Source: Sceloporus undulatus (Eukaryota; Chordata; Lepidosauria; Squamata; Phrynosomatidae). From it: a DNA stretch of 64,000 bases. The stretch spans positions 105,934,044 to 105,998,043 of the forward strand of contig NC_056527.1 in the NCBI RefSeq assembly GCF_019175285.1, written 5' to 3'. The notes below the pieces were generated by a model. The model worked only from the letters and a program-made list of their open reading frames with translations, made no database searches and was not told where the DNA came from. The position numbers were made by a program, and so were the translations under genes. Numbering within the stretch: position 1 is the first letter of the stretch; each line of letters opens with the position of its first letter. Of the stretch, positions 47,076-56,589 are shown piece after piece.

Positions 47076-47534
47076 TTTGGTGCCTGCTGGTAGCAGTGTG
47101 GCTGGTTTTGTGTGTTTGTGTTGTGTGTGCAGGGGGTGGCATGTCAGGGAGGAGGTGTGAGTATTTGCTGGTGGCAGGGATGGGTGGTGATTTGGGGGTT
47201 ACTCCAGAGTAAGATATTTTTTCTTAATGTTACTCCTACTCCTGTAAAAACCTCTTACTCCTTTACTCCTACTCCCCAGTCCTCCCCAGACATGATATCA
47301 CCATGTCTCAGTAATACTCTTTTCTACTGTATAACCCATCACCCCAACTACTCAACATTTTACGGCAGGCAAGATGCATATGCAACTCCTGATACCTGCC
47401 AGCATAGCCATGGCTATCATTTGTTGGGCTGACTGTTGTGCTGTCATTTGTTGTATGGAGTTGTAGTCCAAAGAGTAACTTCTCCAAGCTCTAGTCTTGC
47501 TGCTGCAATGGATTACAGTTATAGTTTTGATACC

Positions 47535-47765
47535 TTCCTCCAGTTGCATCCACACTGCAGAAATAATTCAATCTCACACCATTTTAACTGCCATGGCTCC
47601 ATGCTATAGAATTCTGGGAACTGTAGTTTATTGTAGCACCCAAGCTTTCTGACACAGAGGCTAAATGTCTCATAAAACTACAACTCTGGGAATTCCTTAG
47701 CATTGAGCTATAGCAGTTAAAATGGTATCAAACTAGATTATTTCTGCAGTGTGGTTGCAACTTCC
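47535..47765. repeat. Palindromic MITE
   Basis: Arms: CCACACTGCAGAAATAATTC...GAATTCTGGGAACTGTAG and AAACTACAACTCTGGGAATT...ATTATTTCTGCAGTGTGG. Good pairing extends over about 40 terminal bases. Confidence 0.75.
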
Positions 47766-48144
47766 ATCACTTAATTAGCTACCATTATAGGCCAATACCT
47801 TTTTTGCTGTTGTGGTGAAGGAAGTGGCTAATGGCATGGGAACAGGGGAAAAGGAGGGGCAGAGAAAGTTATCCTGATCAGGAAGTAAAGCTGCCTTGCT
47901 AATTTCCAAGCTATTCAAGAGCTTTATCTTCTGACAAAGTTGACCTTTGCAGCCATCCTTGTAGTGCCACTATCCCTGCTGTGAAAGAAATAGACTTACA
48001 TCAGCAAAAGTGACTTACATCAGCATTAGTCATCAACAGGATTCCAACCATAGTTGCAATTTCTTTAAAAAGAGAGAGAAAGAAAAACTCTCTACTTTGG
48101 TTTTTCACAGCAGCAACTGAATCAAATACTGTAGTTACGTTAGG

Positions 48145-48505
48145 GTCCAAAACACACTGCATAAATAATCCAGTTTCAGACTGCTTTGAGTGCCCTAGCT
48201 GTGCTAGAGAATCCTGGTAGTTGTACTTTATTATAGCTATCTGACAGAGAATGCTAAATGTCTCACAAAACTACAGTTCCCAGAATTCCCTAGCATTGAG
48301 CCACAGTACTTAAAGTGGTCTCAAACTAGATTATTTCTGTAATGTGTTTGGGACCTAGGTTTCTTATTTTTGCAGAGAGCTGAGTGGTCCAAGGTCTTTT
48401 TCACATTTCACTAGTTGTGTGGTTCCACTTTAACTGCCACGGCTCCATCCTCTGGACTCCTGAGCTTTGTAGTTTGGTGAAGCGTGTAAAATCTGGGTAA
48501 GAGGA
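48145..48505. repeat. Palindromic MITE plus an adjoining single arm
   Basis: Arms GGGTCCAAAACACACTGCAT...GTTGTACTTTATTA and ACTACAGTTCCCAGAATTCC...TAATGTGTTTGGGACC enclose 48145-48355. A second partial copy (GGTTCCACTTTAACTGCCAC...GCTTTGTAGTTTGG) follows at 48420-48485. Confidence 0.65.
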
Positions 48506-48549
48506 ATAGTGAATGCTGCACTGCAGCAAGGCAGAGTGCCAAAGATGTT

Positions 48550-48807
48550 GTGGTGAGGCCTACACTTGGAATGGGACAAGAGGCAGTTGGGTTTGCTGGA
48601 CTTTCAGTTTTCGATACCTTTGACTTTTATTCTTCTGAACTGCCTCTCTGGAATGGAACATGGGGGCAATGTTTCACAGTGGTTCCAGTCCTTCTTGGAG
48701 AGGAGAATTCAGAAAGTGGTGCAACACTGACTCCATCTTTATTCACAATGCTGACATGTGTGAGCAACAGAACTTGCAGAGATGTGCATAGATGTGGTTC
48801 CATATGA
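48550..48807 (+). other. Short Cys-bearing open segment of unknown nature
   Basis: An 85-codon frame contains WNGTWGQCFTVVPVLLGEEN and later LTCVSNRTCRDVHRC, an unusual composition for random DNA. I cannot assign a domain. It lies about 500 bases before further Cys-rich segments (49315-49960), so a decayed gene is possible. Confidence 0.2.
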
Positions 48808-48879
48808 ACAGTAAAACTGGACTGCATGAGTAAGATTATTCACATAGTCGTGCTAAAAACAACATTTGAATAACCCCAA

Positions 48880-49265
48880 AGTAAAACTTAATCCAAAGAA
48901 GACAGAGATGATCCTGATCATTCAGAAGAGAGTTGAAGAAGTAGGGATCCCCTTGAAATTTTAGGTTCACAGCTTGAGCATACTAGTGGACTCAGATTTC
49001 AGCCTGATGCCCAGGTTTCAGCAGTGGCCAGGAGTATGCTTGCACAGTTAACATTAGTCCAGCAGATGCTCCTCTACCTGGAGATATCAGATCTGGACAT
49101 TGTGACACCTGCCTTGGTTATGTATTGTTGGGGCTGCCTTTGGAAACTGTTCCGAAACTTAGTTGGGCCCAAAATGCTGCAATTAGACTGCAGGCTGAGG
49201 TTGTTTACTGGGAACATGGTATATCTCCCTTGTTGAAATAGCTTCACTGGCTACTGGCTTGATCC
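48880..49265 (+). repeat. L2/CR1-like LINE reverse-transcriptase fragment
   Basis: Broken frames read KLNPKKTEMIL, ILVDSDFSLMP and a piece corresponding to the usual HWLPVxxR region (SLHWLLA-like at GCTTCACTGGCTACTGGCT). Order and content match the end of LINE polymerase domains. Several stops and shifts are present. Confidence 0.55.
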
Positions 49266-49314
49266 TATTTTTCTACTACATTCTCAGAAAGCATAGAGGA
49301 AACCACAACCTGCT

Positions 49315-49960
49315 CCAAAATTGGTATGTGTGCATAGTGATGGCAGCATTGCAAACCAGACAGCACTGTCTCGATGTAGCTTTAGCTGCACATTTTCAGA
49401 AATTACACTTTATGATTGTTACTGTTTTGGAGAGGAAACACAACGCTTTCCTGAATACAGGAGGGAACCTTTCAAACTTGTCTCTAATGTGAATATTACC
49501 TGTGCCTTCCTTCTTTGACTGCTTCAAGAAGTGTCTCAGTTGAACATTTTGTTCCGTGACCATAAGTATCCCTTAGAATAATGTATATTTCATGCAGACA
49601 CAACATTAGCATTGGGAAACTGAATACCTACCCATGCTGTTGCTGCTTTCACCCATCAAATATGAGAACATGTGTGACCAGAAGATACAGCAGTCATGGA
49701 TATGCAGACTGAGATGATTGAACATTTTCCAGGAGCCCATCTGGTCTTCAGAATGACTGCAGCTGTGTGCGCATAACAACCAATGATGGACAAATGTGTT
49801 CCTTCCAACTGAAGTTACAGTGCATGGCCACGAGGTGGTGAAGGAGGACTGTTTGCGAGACCCAAACTCCCAATACGGACTGCTGAAAGCCTACTGTGAC
49901 TTGATGTTCTATAACAATATAACTATTACATGCATGAATACGCTCGCTTGAGACCTGGAA
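49315..49960 (+). pseudogene. Decayed Cys-rich coding-like segments, family unknown
   Basis: One frame (about 49321-49518) has VCVHSDGSIANQT, SRCSFSCTFSEITLYDCYC and VSNVNITC. A second stretch near 49740-49950 has NDCSCVRITTNDGQMCSF and, in another frame, VVKEDCLRDPNSQYGLLK then YCDLMFYNNITITC. Both end in a similar (V/I)xITC phrase, as if two related domains had existed. There is no complete frame and no certain splice border. It could be an old secreted-protein pseudogene or part of an unknown repeat. Confidence 0.25.
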
Positions 49961-50039
49961 AAAAGGCCTGCCTAAAATAATGGAGAAGCATTGCCAATCA
50001 CTGTAGAAAATATTGGGCTAGGTAAATTAATAGTTTGAC

Positions 50040-50172
50040 TCAGAGTTTGATTCCCTGCTCAGCTATGAAACCCACTGGGTGACCTTGGGCAAGTCACACA
50101 CTCTCAGCCTCAGGGGAAGGCAATGGTAAACCACCTCTGAACAAATCTTCCCAAGAAAACTCCATGATTGAG
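50040..50172 (+). repeat. Sauria-type SINE, middle part
   Basis: GATTCCCTGCTCAGCTATGA, GTGACCTTGGGCAAGTCAC and GGCAATGGTAAACCACCTC are present; both the tRNA head and the tail are missing. Confidence 0.75.
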
Positions 50173-50390
50173 CTAGCCTGGAGAAAATATGATAGCCCTG
50201 TTTAAATATTTGAAGGGGTGTCACATTGAGGAGGGAACAAGCTTGTTTTCTGCTGTTCCAGAGAACAGGACCAGGAACAATGGATTCAAGCTGCAGCCTG
50301 CAGGAAAAGAGATTCCATCTCAACATTAGGAGGAATTTCCTGACAGTAAGGGCTGTTCGACAGTGGAACAAACTCCCTTGGAGTGTAGGT

Positions 50391-50982
50391 TGCCATATCC
50401 CGCCCCCCGGCGGGACAGTCCCGGTTTGGGCGGTGCCGTCCCGGTCCCGGTCCGGTTTGGCGCCCAAACCGGGACGGCCCCGNNNNNNNNNNNNNNNNNN
50501 NNNNNNNNNNNNNNNNNNNNNNNNNNNNNNNNNNNNNNNNNNNNNNNNNNNNNNNNNNNNNNNNNNNNNNNNNNNNNNNNNNNNNNNNNNNNNNNNNNNN
50601 NNNNNNNNNNNNNNNNNNNNNNNNNNNNNNNNNNNNNNNNNNNNNNNNNNNNNNNNNNNNNNNNNNNNNNNNNNNNNNNNNNNNNNNNNNNNNNNNNNNN
50701 NNNNNNNNNNNNNNNNNNNNNNNNNNNNNNNNNNNNNNNNNNNNNNNNNNNNNNNNNNNNNNNNNNNNNNNNNNNNNNNNNNNNNNNNNNNNNNNNNNNN
50801 NNNNNNNNNNNNNNNNNNNNNNNNNNNNNNNNNNNNNNNNNNNNNNNNNNNNNNNNNNNNNNNNNNNNNNNNNNNNNNNNNNTTTTAATTTCCTAGCCAG
50901 GAAATTAAAAAAAAAAAGTCCTACATTTTCAAACCTGGTCCTACATTTGTCCCGGTTCGGAGGTCCTCCATTATGGCAACCC
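50391..50982. mobile_element. DNA element with GGTTGCCATA/TATGGCAACC ends, partly unsequenced
   Basis: The insert's ends GGTTGCCATA and TATGGCAACC are a perfect 10-base inverted pair. Left of the gap is a GC-rich foldback: GTCCCGGTTTGGGC (50418-50431) pairs exactly with 50462-50475. Right of the gap TTTTAATTTCCT and AGGAAATTAAAA (50883-50910) form a second perfect hairpin. The middle is 400 N. Confidence 0.7.
50483..50882. other. Assembly gap, 400 N
   Basis: Placeholder of exactly 400 N, bounded on both sides by strong hairpins that would hinder sequencing or assembly. Confidence 0.95.
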
Positions 50983-51124
50983 TCAGTCTCCTTCCTTAGA
51001 GGTTTATAAGCAGAGGCTGGATGGCCATCTGTCGGGGATGCTTTGATTTGGATTTCCTGCATGGCAGGGGGTTGGACTGGATGGCCCTTGTGGTCTCTTC
51101 CAACTCTACGATTCTATGATTCTA

Positions 51125-51352
51125 GTGTGCTGTAGTGGTTTGAGCATTGGACTACAGCTCTGGAGACCAGGCTTCAAATCCCATTTTAGCCATGTAAACC
51201 CACTTGGTGATGTTGGGTGAGTCACACTCTCTCAGCCTCAGGGGTAGGCAATAGCAAACCCCCTTTGAAGCAACTTGCCATGAAAATCTTGTAACAGGTT
51301 TGCTTTAGAGTTGCCGTAAATCAGAGATGACTTGAAGGCACACAACAACAAC
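51125..51352 (+). repeat. Sauria-type SINE, near full length
   Basis: A-box region GTGGTTTGAGCATTGG, B box GCTTCAAATCC, GTGAGTCACACTCTCTCAGC, GGCAATAGCAAACCCCC, and the tail GATGACTTGAAGGCACACAA followed by CAACAACAATAATG. It directly follows the ATTCTATGA tail of the CR1 copy. Confidence 0.88.
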
Positions 51353-51589
51353 AATAATGTATTTTTCTTTGCCAAAGCTTTGTGATGCATCACCTACTTG
51401 CATGCCAAAAGACCCTGATTTAATCCCTGCCATTTCCAGCTAAAACAGGATTAGTTAATATGTAGGGAAAATCCTGAAAAAATCCTTAGGTTCAAGCAAA
51501 CACAGCGGTGTGACCTTTTATTATCATCACCATAGATTATTATAGTTATATAGCCATTCCTCACTTCCCCCATGAACAATCACAGAACA

Positions 51590-51830
51590 CAAATCCAGAA
51601 GTAGCCATGTTGGCCGTATAGCAAAGTACAGTACCCTCCAAAACCCACAAAACAGTAATACCTTTTGGGCCAACCAAAATGCACAATATACATGCTGCAA
51701 GCTTTTGAAGCGCCACTGGCTTCTTCACCAGGCAAAGGTGTTCAAAATGATGCAGAAGAAATCTCTTCCTCCTTTCTTTCTCCTGTATCATTTTTAATAC
51801 CTTTGCCTGATGAAGAAGCCAACGAATCAG
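51590..51830 (-). repeat. Unnamed dispersed repeat, reverse orientation
   Basis: GTAGCCATGTTGGCCGTATA, CACAAAACAGTAATACC, GCACAATATACATGCTGC and TTTTGAAGCGCCACTGGC mirror the copy at 22795-23070. A second inverted piece (GATGAAGAAGCCAACG) occurs near 51810. Confidence 0.5.
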
Positions 51831-52284
51831 AGAACAGTTGGGGTTGGGGAGGCAAATTATCCTTCTATGACCCTTTTGCTGCCCAGATTTAGAGCAGGCC
51901 CTGCCATTAGGCAGAGTGAGACAGGTGCCTTAAATGGCAGATATTGGGGAGCCATGGCAGTCACCCCAGACATTCTACTTCTGTATCACACAGCCTTGCC
52001 TGTACCCTCTAAACGTTGCCCCTGTTGCCACTGGCCAAAGGAGAATCTAATGCCAGTCCAGTCAACTTTTGTACACAGAATGGAGGTGGTGCCCTCTTCT
52101 CTAGGTAGCAGCGTATCTTGTAGGTGGTACTAGCATTAGGCAGAGTCAGGCAGCAGATTTATGGGCTCATAAAAGAGCAGCAAATGTTGTTGTTATATGT
52201 CCAGGTGTAGCTGTGTTGGCACAAAATACATGTTGCAAGCGTTCAATGTTGTTACTCAGTATTAACTACTAGGGTGGAATAGCG

Positions 52285-52445
52285 CCAGCTTGGTGTAGTG
52301 GTTCAAGCATTGGACTCTGGAGACTAGGGTGGCTGAGTGATCTTGGGTAGGTCACACTCTCTCAGCCTCAAAAGAAATGAAAGGGAAACCATCTCTGAAC
52401 AAATCTTGCCAAGAAACCCTATGATGGAGTTGGAAATGACTTGAA
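52285..52445 (+). repeat. Sauria-type SINE, internally shortened
   Basis: The head GTGTAGTGGTTCAAGCATTG is followed directly by GGCTGAGTGATCTTGGG, so the B-box region is deleted; the 3' part ends GTTGGAAATGACTTGAAGG. Confidence 0.75.
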
Positions 52446-52650
52446 GGGTGTACTCACATTGCAGAATTAAAGCAGTTTGACACCACTTTAACGACCATGA
52501 CTGTCCTACAGAATCCTGGGATTTGCAGTTTGGGGAGGCACCAGGGCTCTCTGACAGACCAGGCTGAATGCCTCAGTAAACTACAAATCCCAAGACTGTC
52601 TGTAGGATACTCGTGGCAGTTAAAGTGGTGTCAAAGTACTTTAATTCTGG
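52446..52650. repeat. Palindromic MITE
   Basis: Arms GCAGAATTAAAGCAGTTTGA...GAATCCTGGGATTTGC and ACTACAAATCCCAAGACTG...GGTGTCAAAGTACTTTAATT. Confidence 0.7.
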
Positions 52651-52689
52651 CTATATCTGTGGAAGTCACATGACAACAACGGAAAAACC

Positions 52690-52850
52690 AGAATCAAACT
52701 TAATCCATGCTATATGAACCCCAAGTACTGTAAGGCATATTTCAGAGAAGTGAACTGGCAAACCACCTCTGAGTATTCCTTGCCTGCAAAAAACAAAATA
52801 ACCCTATGAAATTTGTTTCACCATAAGTTGACAGGCAACTTGAACACAAA
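52690..52850 (+). repeat. 5S rRNA-derived SINE, 3' part
   Basis: The region keeps CCCCAAGTACTGTAAGGC (remnant of the 5S-derived 3' end), GAACTGGCAAACCACCTCTG, TTCCTTGCCTGC, CCCTATGAAATTTG and GACAGGCAACTTGAACAC, in the order of the fuller reversed copy at 59595-59822. Confidence 0.65.
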
Positions 52851-52899
52851 CACATGTGTATTTGAGAAGGTATCCTTAAGCAGAATTGTTCCCTTGACT

Positions 52900-53125
52900 A
52901 AGGCTGCATCAACACTAAGAAATGATGCACTTTGACACCCGTTTAACTGCCATGGCCCAATGCTACGGAATTCTGGGCTTTGTAATTTTGTGAGATGTTT
53001 AGCTTTCTCTCTCAAAGAACTCTGCTGCCACAACAAACTACAGTTCCCAGAATTTCATAGCACTGAGCCATGGCAGTTAAAGCGGTGCCAAACTGGATTG
53101 TTTCCGCAGTGCCGAAGCTGCATTC
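52900..53125. repeat. Palindromic MITE
   Basis: Arms GGCTGCATCAACACTAAGAA...GGAATTCTGGGCTTTG and ACTACAGTTCCCAGAATT...TTTCCGCAGTGCCGAAGC. Confidence 0.7.
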
Positions 53126-53399
53126 ACTTTTAAAAAATAATAATAAAGCAGAAGGAAAGAAAGTCCTTTTTCAGTGTGTAATTCTGATTTAAAATTCTCA
53201 TTTCATTTTAAAAGGACATTTGGTTTCCTTGCACAATTACATGCCATCCAAGACAGAGCTAATGTTTGGAGTCTAGTTTGCTATTTATTATTCAAGCTGA
53301 GAGTGAGGGTGTGTGAGTGACTTGATTGTACATGTTGTTGTTGTTGTTGTTGTGTGCCTTCAAGTGGTTTCCTCACCTAATAAGAAGTTCATTAGCCTT

Positions 53400-53615
53400 C
53401 TCTGTAACCCTGCAAACAGATTAGTTTCTTGTTCCCTGAGCAACAGTATGGGCCAAAGCCAGCAGAGGGAGCTTTGCCCAGCAGAAACAATACTCTACTG
53501 CTATGAATGTAGATTCCAACAAGATCCTAGGTTTTGTCTAAAGGAACACAAACATTTGCAGACAAACGTAGCCCAAGGGATGAAGCCATACAGTTTGGAA
53601 AACAGTAAAAAATAA
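53400..53615 (+). other. Possible C2H2 zinc-finger relic
   Basis: The frame reads YCYECRFQQDPRFCLKEHKH and then GMKPYSLEN. It has C-x2-C, a Phe and Leu at roughly finger spacing, a histidine pair with wrong spacing, and a KPY linker-like end. An acceptor-like CTGCAAACAG precedes it near 53418. One degenerate finger is weak evidence; it may be chance. Confidence 0.2.
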
Positions 53616-53689
53616 AATAAGACCGGAAGTGGCCACACTCTGGTTCTGGGAGGGGAAAAAAGTACTTTTCTTCCCCCGCACCTCCATTT

Positions 53690-53983
53690 ATTTATTTTTT
53701 ATTAAACATTTCATACATTTTTCTGTTATCTTAAGCCATACGAAACATATATGCAAATTTTTTGTTACATGTATGTAATAATTCTTAGGAGAAGCTAAGT
53801 ATACATGTATATATAGACTGAGATTATCTATCTATCTATCTATCTATCTATAATCTATCTACCTAATAAATTTGTTTTATATGTATGTATGTATGTATGT
53901 ATATGTATATGTATACATACACACACACACACATATATATATAAACATAGTTTCTCCTAAGAATTGTTATAGATAGATAGATA
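53690..53983. repeat. (TCTA)n, (TATG)n and (AC)n microsatellite block
   Basis: Tetranucleotide and dinucleotide runs dominate 53828-53983. The phrase TTTCTCCTAAGAATTGTTAT recurs, inverted or direct, at 55080-55100, 56160-56185 and 56270-56290, so the block belongs to a locally amplified unit. Confidence 0.75.
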
Positions 53984-54887
53984 CGAGAGTCATTCAACAA
54001 GTACTTAGCCTCACCGCCCAATGGCGCTGCTGTTACAAAAGAGTTTTACCATTGTGCAGTACATTCTTTTAGAAACCTACTGTCAAAGTTTCAGTCAATT
54101 CCCTTCATTTGTTTTGGTTTGATAGCCTTTGGAAGGGAGCGTGTCGGTCGGTTTTACAAAAATGGAAAAAGAGCAGTATCGTTCGGTGATTCAATTCTTG
54201 TTTTTGGAAGGGAAAACGGGCTGTAAAATCAAAGAGCGCATGGATGCTGTGTATGGTGACTCTTCTCCTTTAATGGCAATCGTCAAGAATTGGTTCAATG
54301 AGTTTGTTCATGGCCGCACGTCGGTTTTTGATGAGCCACGCCCAGGCGCCCCGAAAACGGCTACTACGGAGGAAAATGTACCATTTTCTGGGATTCACAA
54401 GGTGTGATCCTTATCGATTACCTCAAGAAGGGTAAAACAGTCACAGGGCTCTACTATGCCAACTTATTGGGCTGATTCGACACCGAATTGAAGAAAAAAC
54501 GGCCCATTTGGTGAAGAAAAAAGTGCTGTTCCACCACGACAATGCGCCAGCTCACACCTCCGTGGTCGCCATGGCCAAATTGGTCGAATTGGGCTACGAA
54601 TTGCTGCCCCATCCACCGTATTCTTCAGATTTGGCCCCCTGTGACTTCTTTTTGTTTCCAAACCTGAAAAAGTCACTTGCTGGGAAAAGATTTGGGTCAA
54701 ATGAGGAGGTCATCGCCGCCATGGAGGCCTATTTTGCAGACCTCGGGAAAACTTATTTTTCGGATGGGTTGAAAAAGTTGGAGCATCGCTGGGCCAAGTG
54801 TATTGAGCTAAAAGGAGACTATGTTGAAAAATAAATCGCCACTTTTCCAAAATTTTTGTAGGCTAAGTATTTATTGAATGACCCTCG
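53984..54887 (+). mobile_element. mariner transposon, 904 bp, internally deleted
   Basis: The ends CGAGAGTCATTCAACAAGTA and (complement of right) CGAGGGTCATTCAATAAATA are inverted repeats flanked by TA on both sides. The N-terminal half starts MEKEQYRSVIQFLFLEGKTG and includes the helix-turn-helix region with FDEPRPGAPKTATTEE. After an internal deletion of about 350-400 bases the C-terminal half shows FWDSQGVILIDYL, HHDNAPAHTSV and YSSDLAPCDFFLFPN. The second and third catalytic Asp (HHD and PCD) are 34 residues apart, as in DD34D mariners; the first Asp lies in the deleted part. A stop and frame breaks follow the deletion. It cannot encode transposase. Confidence 0.93.
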
Positions 54888-54964
54888 TAGATACAGATAT
54901 TTATATCTATATAAACAAATTTGTTTCTGTATATGTGTACACATACACACACATATAAAAACAA

Positions 54965-54999
<35 letters not shown>

Positions 55000-55200
55000 T
55001 ATATACACACACACATATACATATATAGAAACAAATTTGTTTTAGATAGTTAGATAAATGGATCGATATCTGTATCTAACAATTCTTAGGAGAAACTAGG
55101 TATGTATATTTATACACACACATATGTAAAAACAAATTTGTGTGTATGTATGTAAATCTACATATCTCCTCCTCCTCCTCCTCCTCCTCCTCCTTCTTCT
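54888..55200. repeat. Microsatellite block, left arm of a large inverted repeat
   Basis: (TA)n and (CA)n runs surround the unit ACAAATTTGTTTTAGATAG...CTGTATCTAACAATTCTTAG...GTAAAAACAAATTTGTGTG (about 55030-55165). Its reverse complement appears at about 56100-56235. A (CTC)n tract lies at 55168-55195. Confidence 0.75.
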
Positions 55201-55735
55201 TGGCTTTACTTCGCGAACGAAGATTCAGGAAGGATTCATCCATGCTTTCTACAAGCACATTGATGATGTTGGATGTATCCTTTGAGCCTGTGCAATGGAT
55301 TTTTCTGCTGGAGCGCAGCGTGCACAGAACTGGCCTCACCCTTTAAACTAGAGGTTCATCTGCTGAGGCCTTGACAAGCATGGACGGTGGCAGCAAGGTC
55401 CTCGGGTCGTAGGTTTGATTAGAGTTTCCTTCTCTTAGATGGTTGCCATAAGCGGTATAAAAATAAACAGTTTATTATTACTATTACAGGGTTAGACGAG
55501 CACCATCTGCCCCAGTTTGGGATTAGAGTTTTTTTTTCTCCTAGGATGGACTAGAGAGCCCATCCTGCCCTTTGGCGCTCTTGGTTAGACCCTTCGGTTG
55601 TGACCTGTCTGGCATGGGAGGCCCTGCCAGTGGCTGTTATACCACCGTCAGCATAGCTCACAACTTCATTAGGGTACGTAACGCAAGCCTCTCCCCCACA
55701 AAGTCAGAGCATAGCTGGAGGGGAATAGGAGGCCA
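55201..55735. other. Higher-complexity core between inverted arms
   Basis: About 530 bases of GC-richer unique-looking sequence with no open frame that I can assign. A phrase TAGATGGTTGCCATAAGCGG...AATAAACAGTTTATTATT resembles LINE 3' tails, but the assignment is weak. Confidence 0.35.
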
Positions 55736-55736
55736 G

Positions 55737-55922
55737 AAGATGACAGGGAGGGAGGAGTCTCTTCCTTCAGGCTAGCCCTGATGGAGCTGGGCCTGCCTGG
55801 TCACTCCCCCTCAGGCCAGAAGATGACAGTTAAGGACATCTTCCAGCCTGAGAGGGAGTGATCAGGCAGACCCAGCTCCACCAGGCTAGCCTGAAGGAAG
55901 AGACTCTTCCCGTAACTGTCAT
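55737..55922. repeat. ~80-bp-arm near-perfect foldback
   Basis: The left arm (GGAGTCTCTTCCTTCAGGCT..., to GAAGATG at about 55824) pairs with the right arm (CATCTTCCAG at about 55837 to GAAGAGACTCTTCCC) with few mismatches and a loop of about 12 bases. The core pairing is 55755-55906. The phrase GCCAGAAGATGACAG also occurs as a direct repeat at about 55732 and 55814. Confidence 0.85.
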
Positions 55923-56041
55923 ACATATATTGTGTGTGTGTGTGTATTTACACACACACATTTGTTTTTATATATACACACACACATGTATAAACAAATT
56001 TGTGTGTATGAGTGTAAATATATATATATATATACACACAC

Positions 56042-56098
<57 letters not shown>

Positions 56099-56345
56099 TT
56101 ACAGACATACACACAAATTTGTTTATACATATGTGTGTGTATAAATATACATACCTAGTTTCTCCCAAGAATTGTTAGATAGATACAGATAACTATCCAT
56201 TTATCTATCTATCTAAAACAAATTTGTTTCTATGTGTGTTTGTGTGTGTGTGTAAAACATTATACCTAGTTTCTCCTAACAATTGTTACAGATATATATA
56301 TACACACACACAAAGTGTATGTAGACAGGTATCTGTATCTCTCTC
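55923..56345. repeat. Microsatellite block, right arm of the large inverted repeat
   Basis: (TG)n/(TA)n/(AC)n runs and, at about 56100-56235, the reverse complement of 55030-55165 with the phrase TAGTTTCTCCCAAGAATTG. A further direct partial copy (TAGTTTCTCCTAACAATTG) follows near 56265. Confidence 0.75.
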
Positions 56346-56351
56346 TCTTTG

Positions 56352-56588
56352 GGAGTCAGTATGGTGCTGTGGATTGAGCATTGGACTAGGACACTGAGAG
56401 ACCAAGGTTCAAATCCCTGCTTGGCCATGTAAACCCACTGGGTGACCTTGGGCAAGTCACACTCTCTCAGCCTCAGAGGATGGTAATGGCAACCCCACTC
56501 TGTTGAAACCTGCTATGAAACCCCTATGATAGGTTCTCCTTAGGGCTGCCATAAATCAAAAATGACTTCAAGGCACGTAGCAACAAAG
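56352..56588 (+). repeat. Sauria-type SINE, full length
   Basis: A-box region TGCTGTGGATTGAGCATTGG, B box GGTTCAAATCC, GTAAACCCACTGGGTGACC, CACTCTCTCAGCCTCAGAGG, and the tail AATGACTTCAAGGCACGTAG ahead of (ACAGACAG)n. It is the best preserved copy of the family here. Confidence 0.9.
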
Positions 56589-56589
56589 A

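Larger units (their letters stand above)
50173..51122 (+). repeat. CR1 LINE 3' end split by an inserted element and a gap
   Basis: CR1 text from AGCCTGGAGAAAATATGATA to CTCCCTTGGAGTGTA, then the insert at about 50391-50982, then CR1 again from AGTCTCCTTCCTTAGAGG to the terminal CTACGATTCTATGATTCTA. Compare the uninterrupted copy at 57555-58010, where the same junction reads TTGGAGTGTAATGGAGTC. Confidence 0.85.

Noticed and set aside
54129-54834. Two mariner transposase frames as an intact gene
   Set aside because: The middle of the transposase, including the first catalytic Asp, is deleted and frames are broken; it is a non-autonomous relic.
55858-56178. Tyr/Ile/Thr/Cys-rich frames of 60-106 codons
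   Set aside because: They are translations of (TA)n, (TG)n and (CA)n runs.
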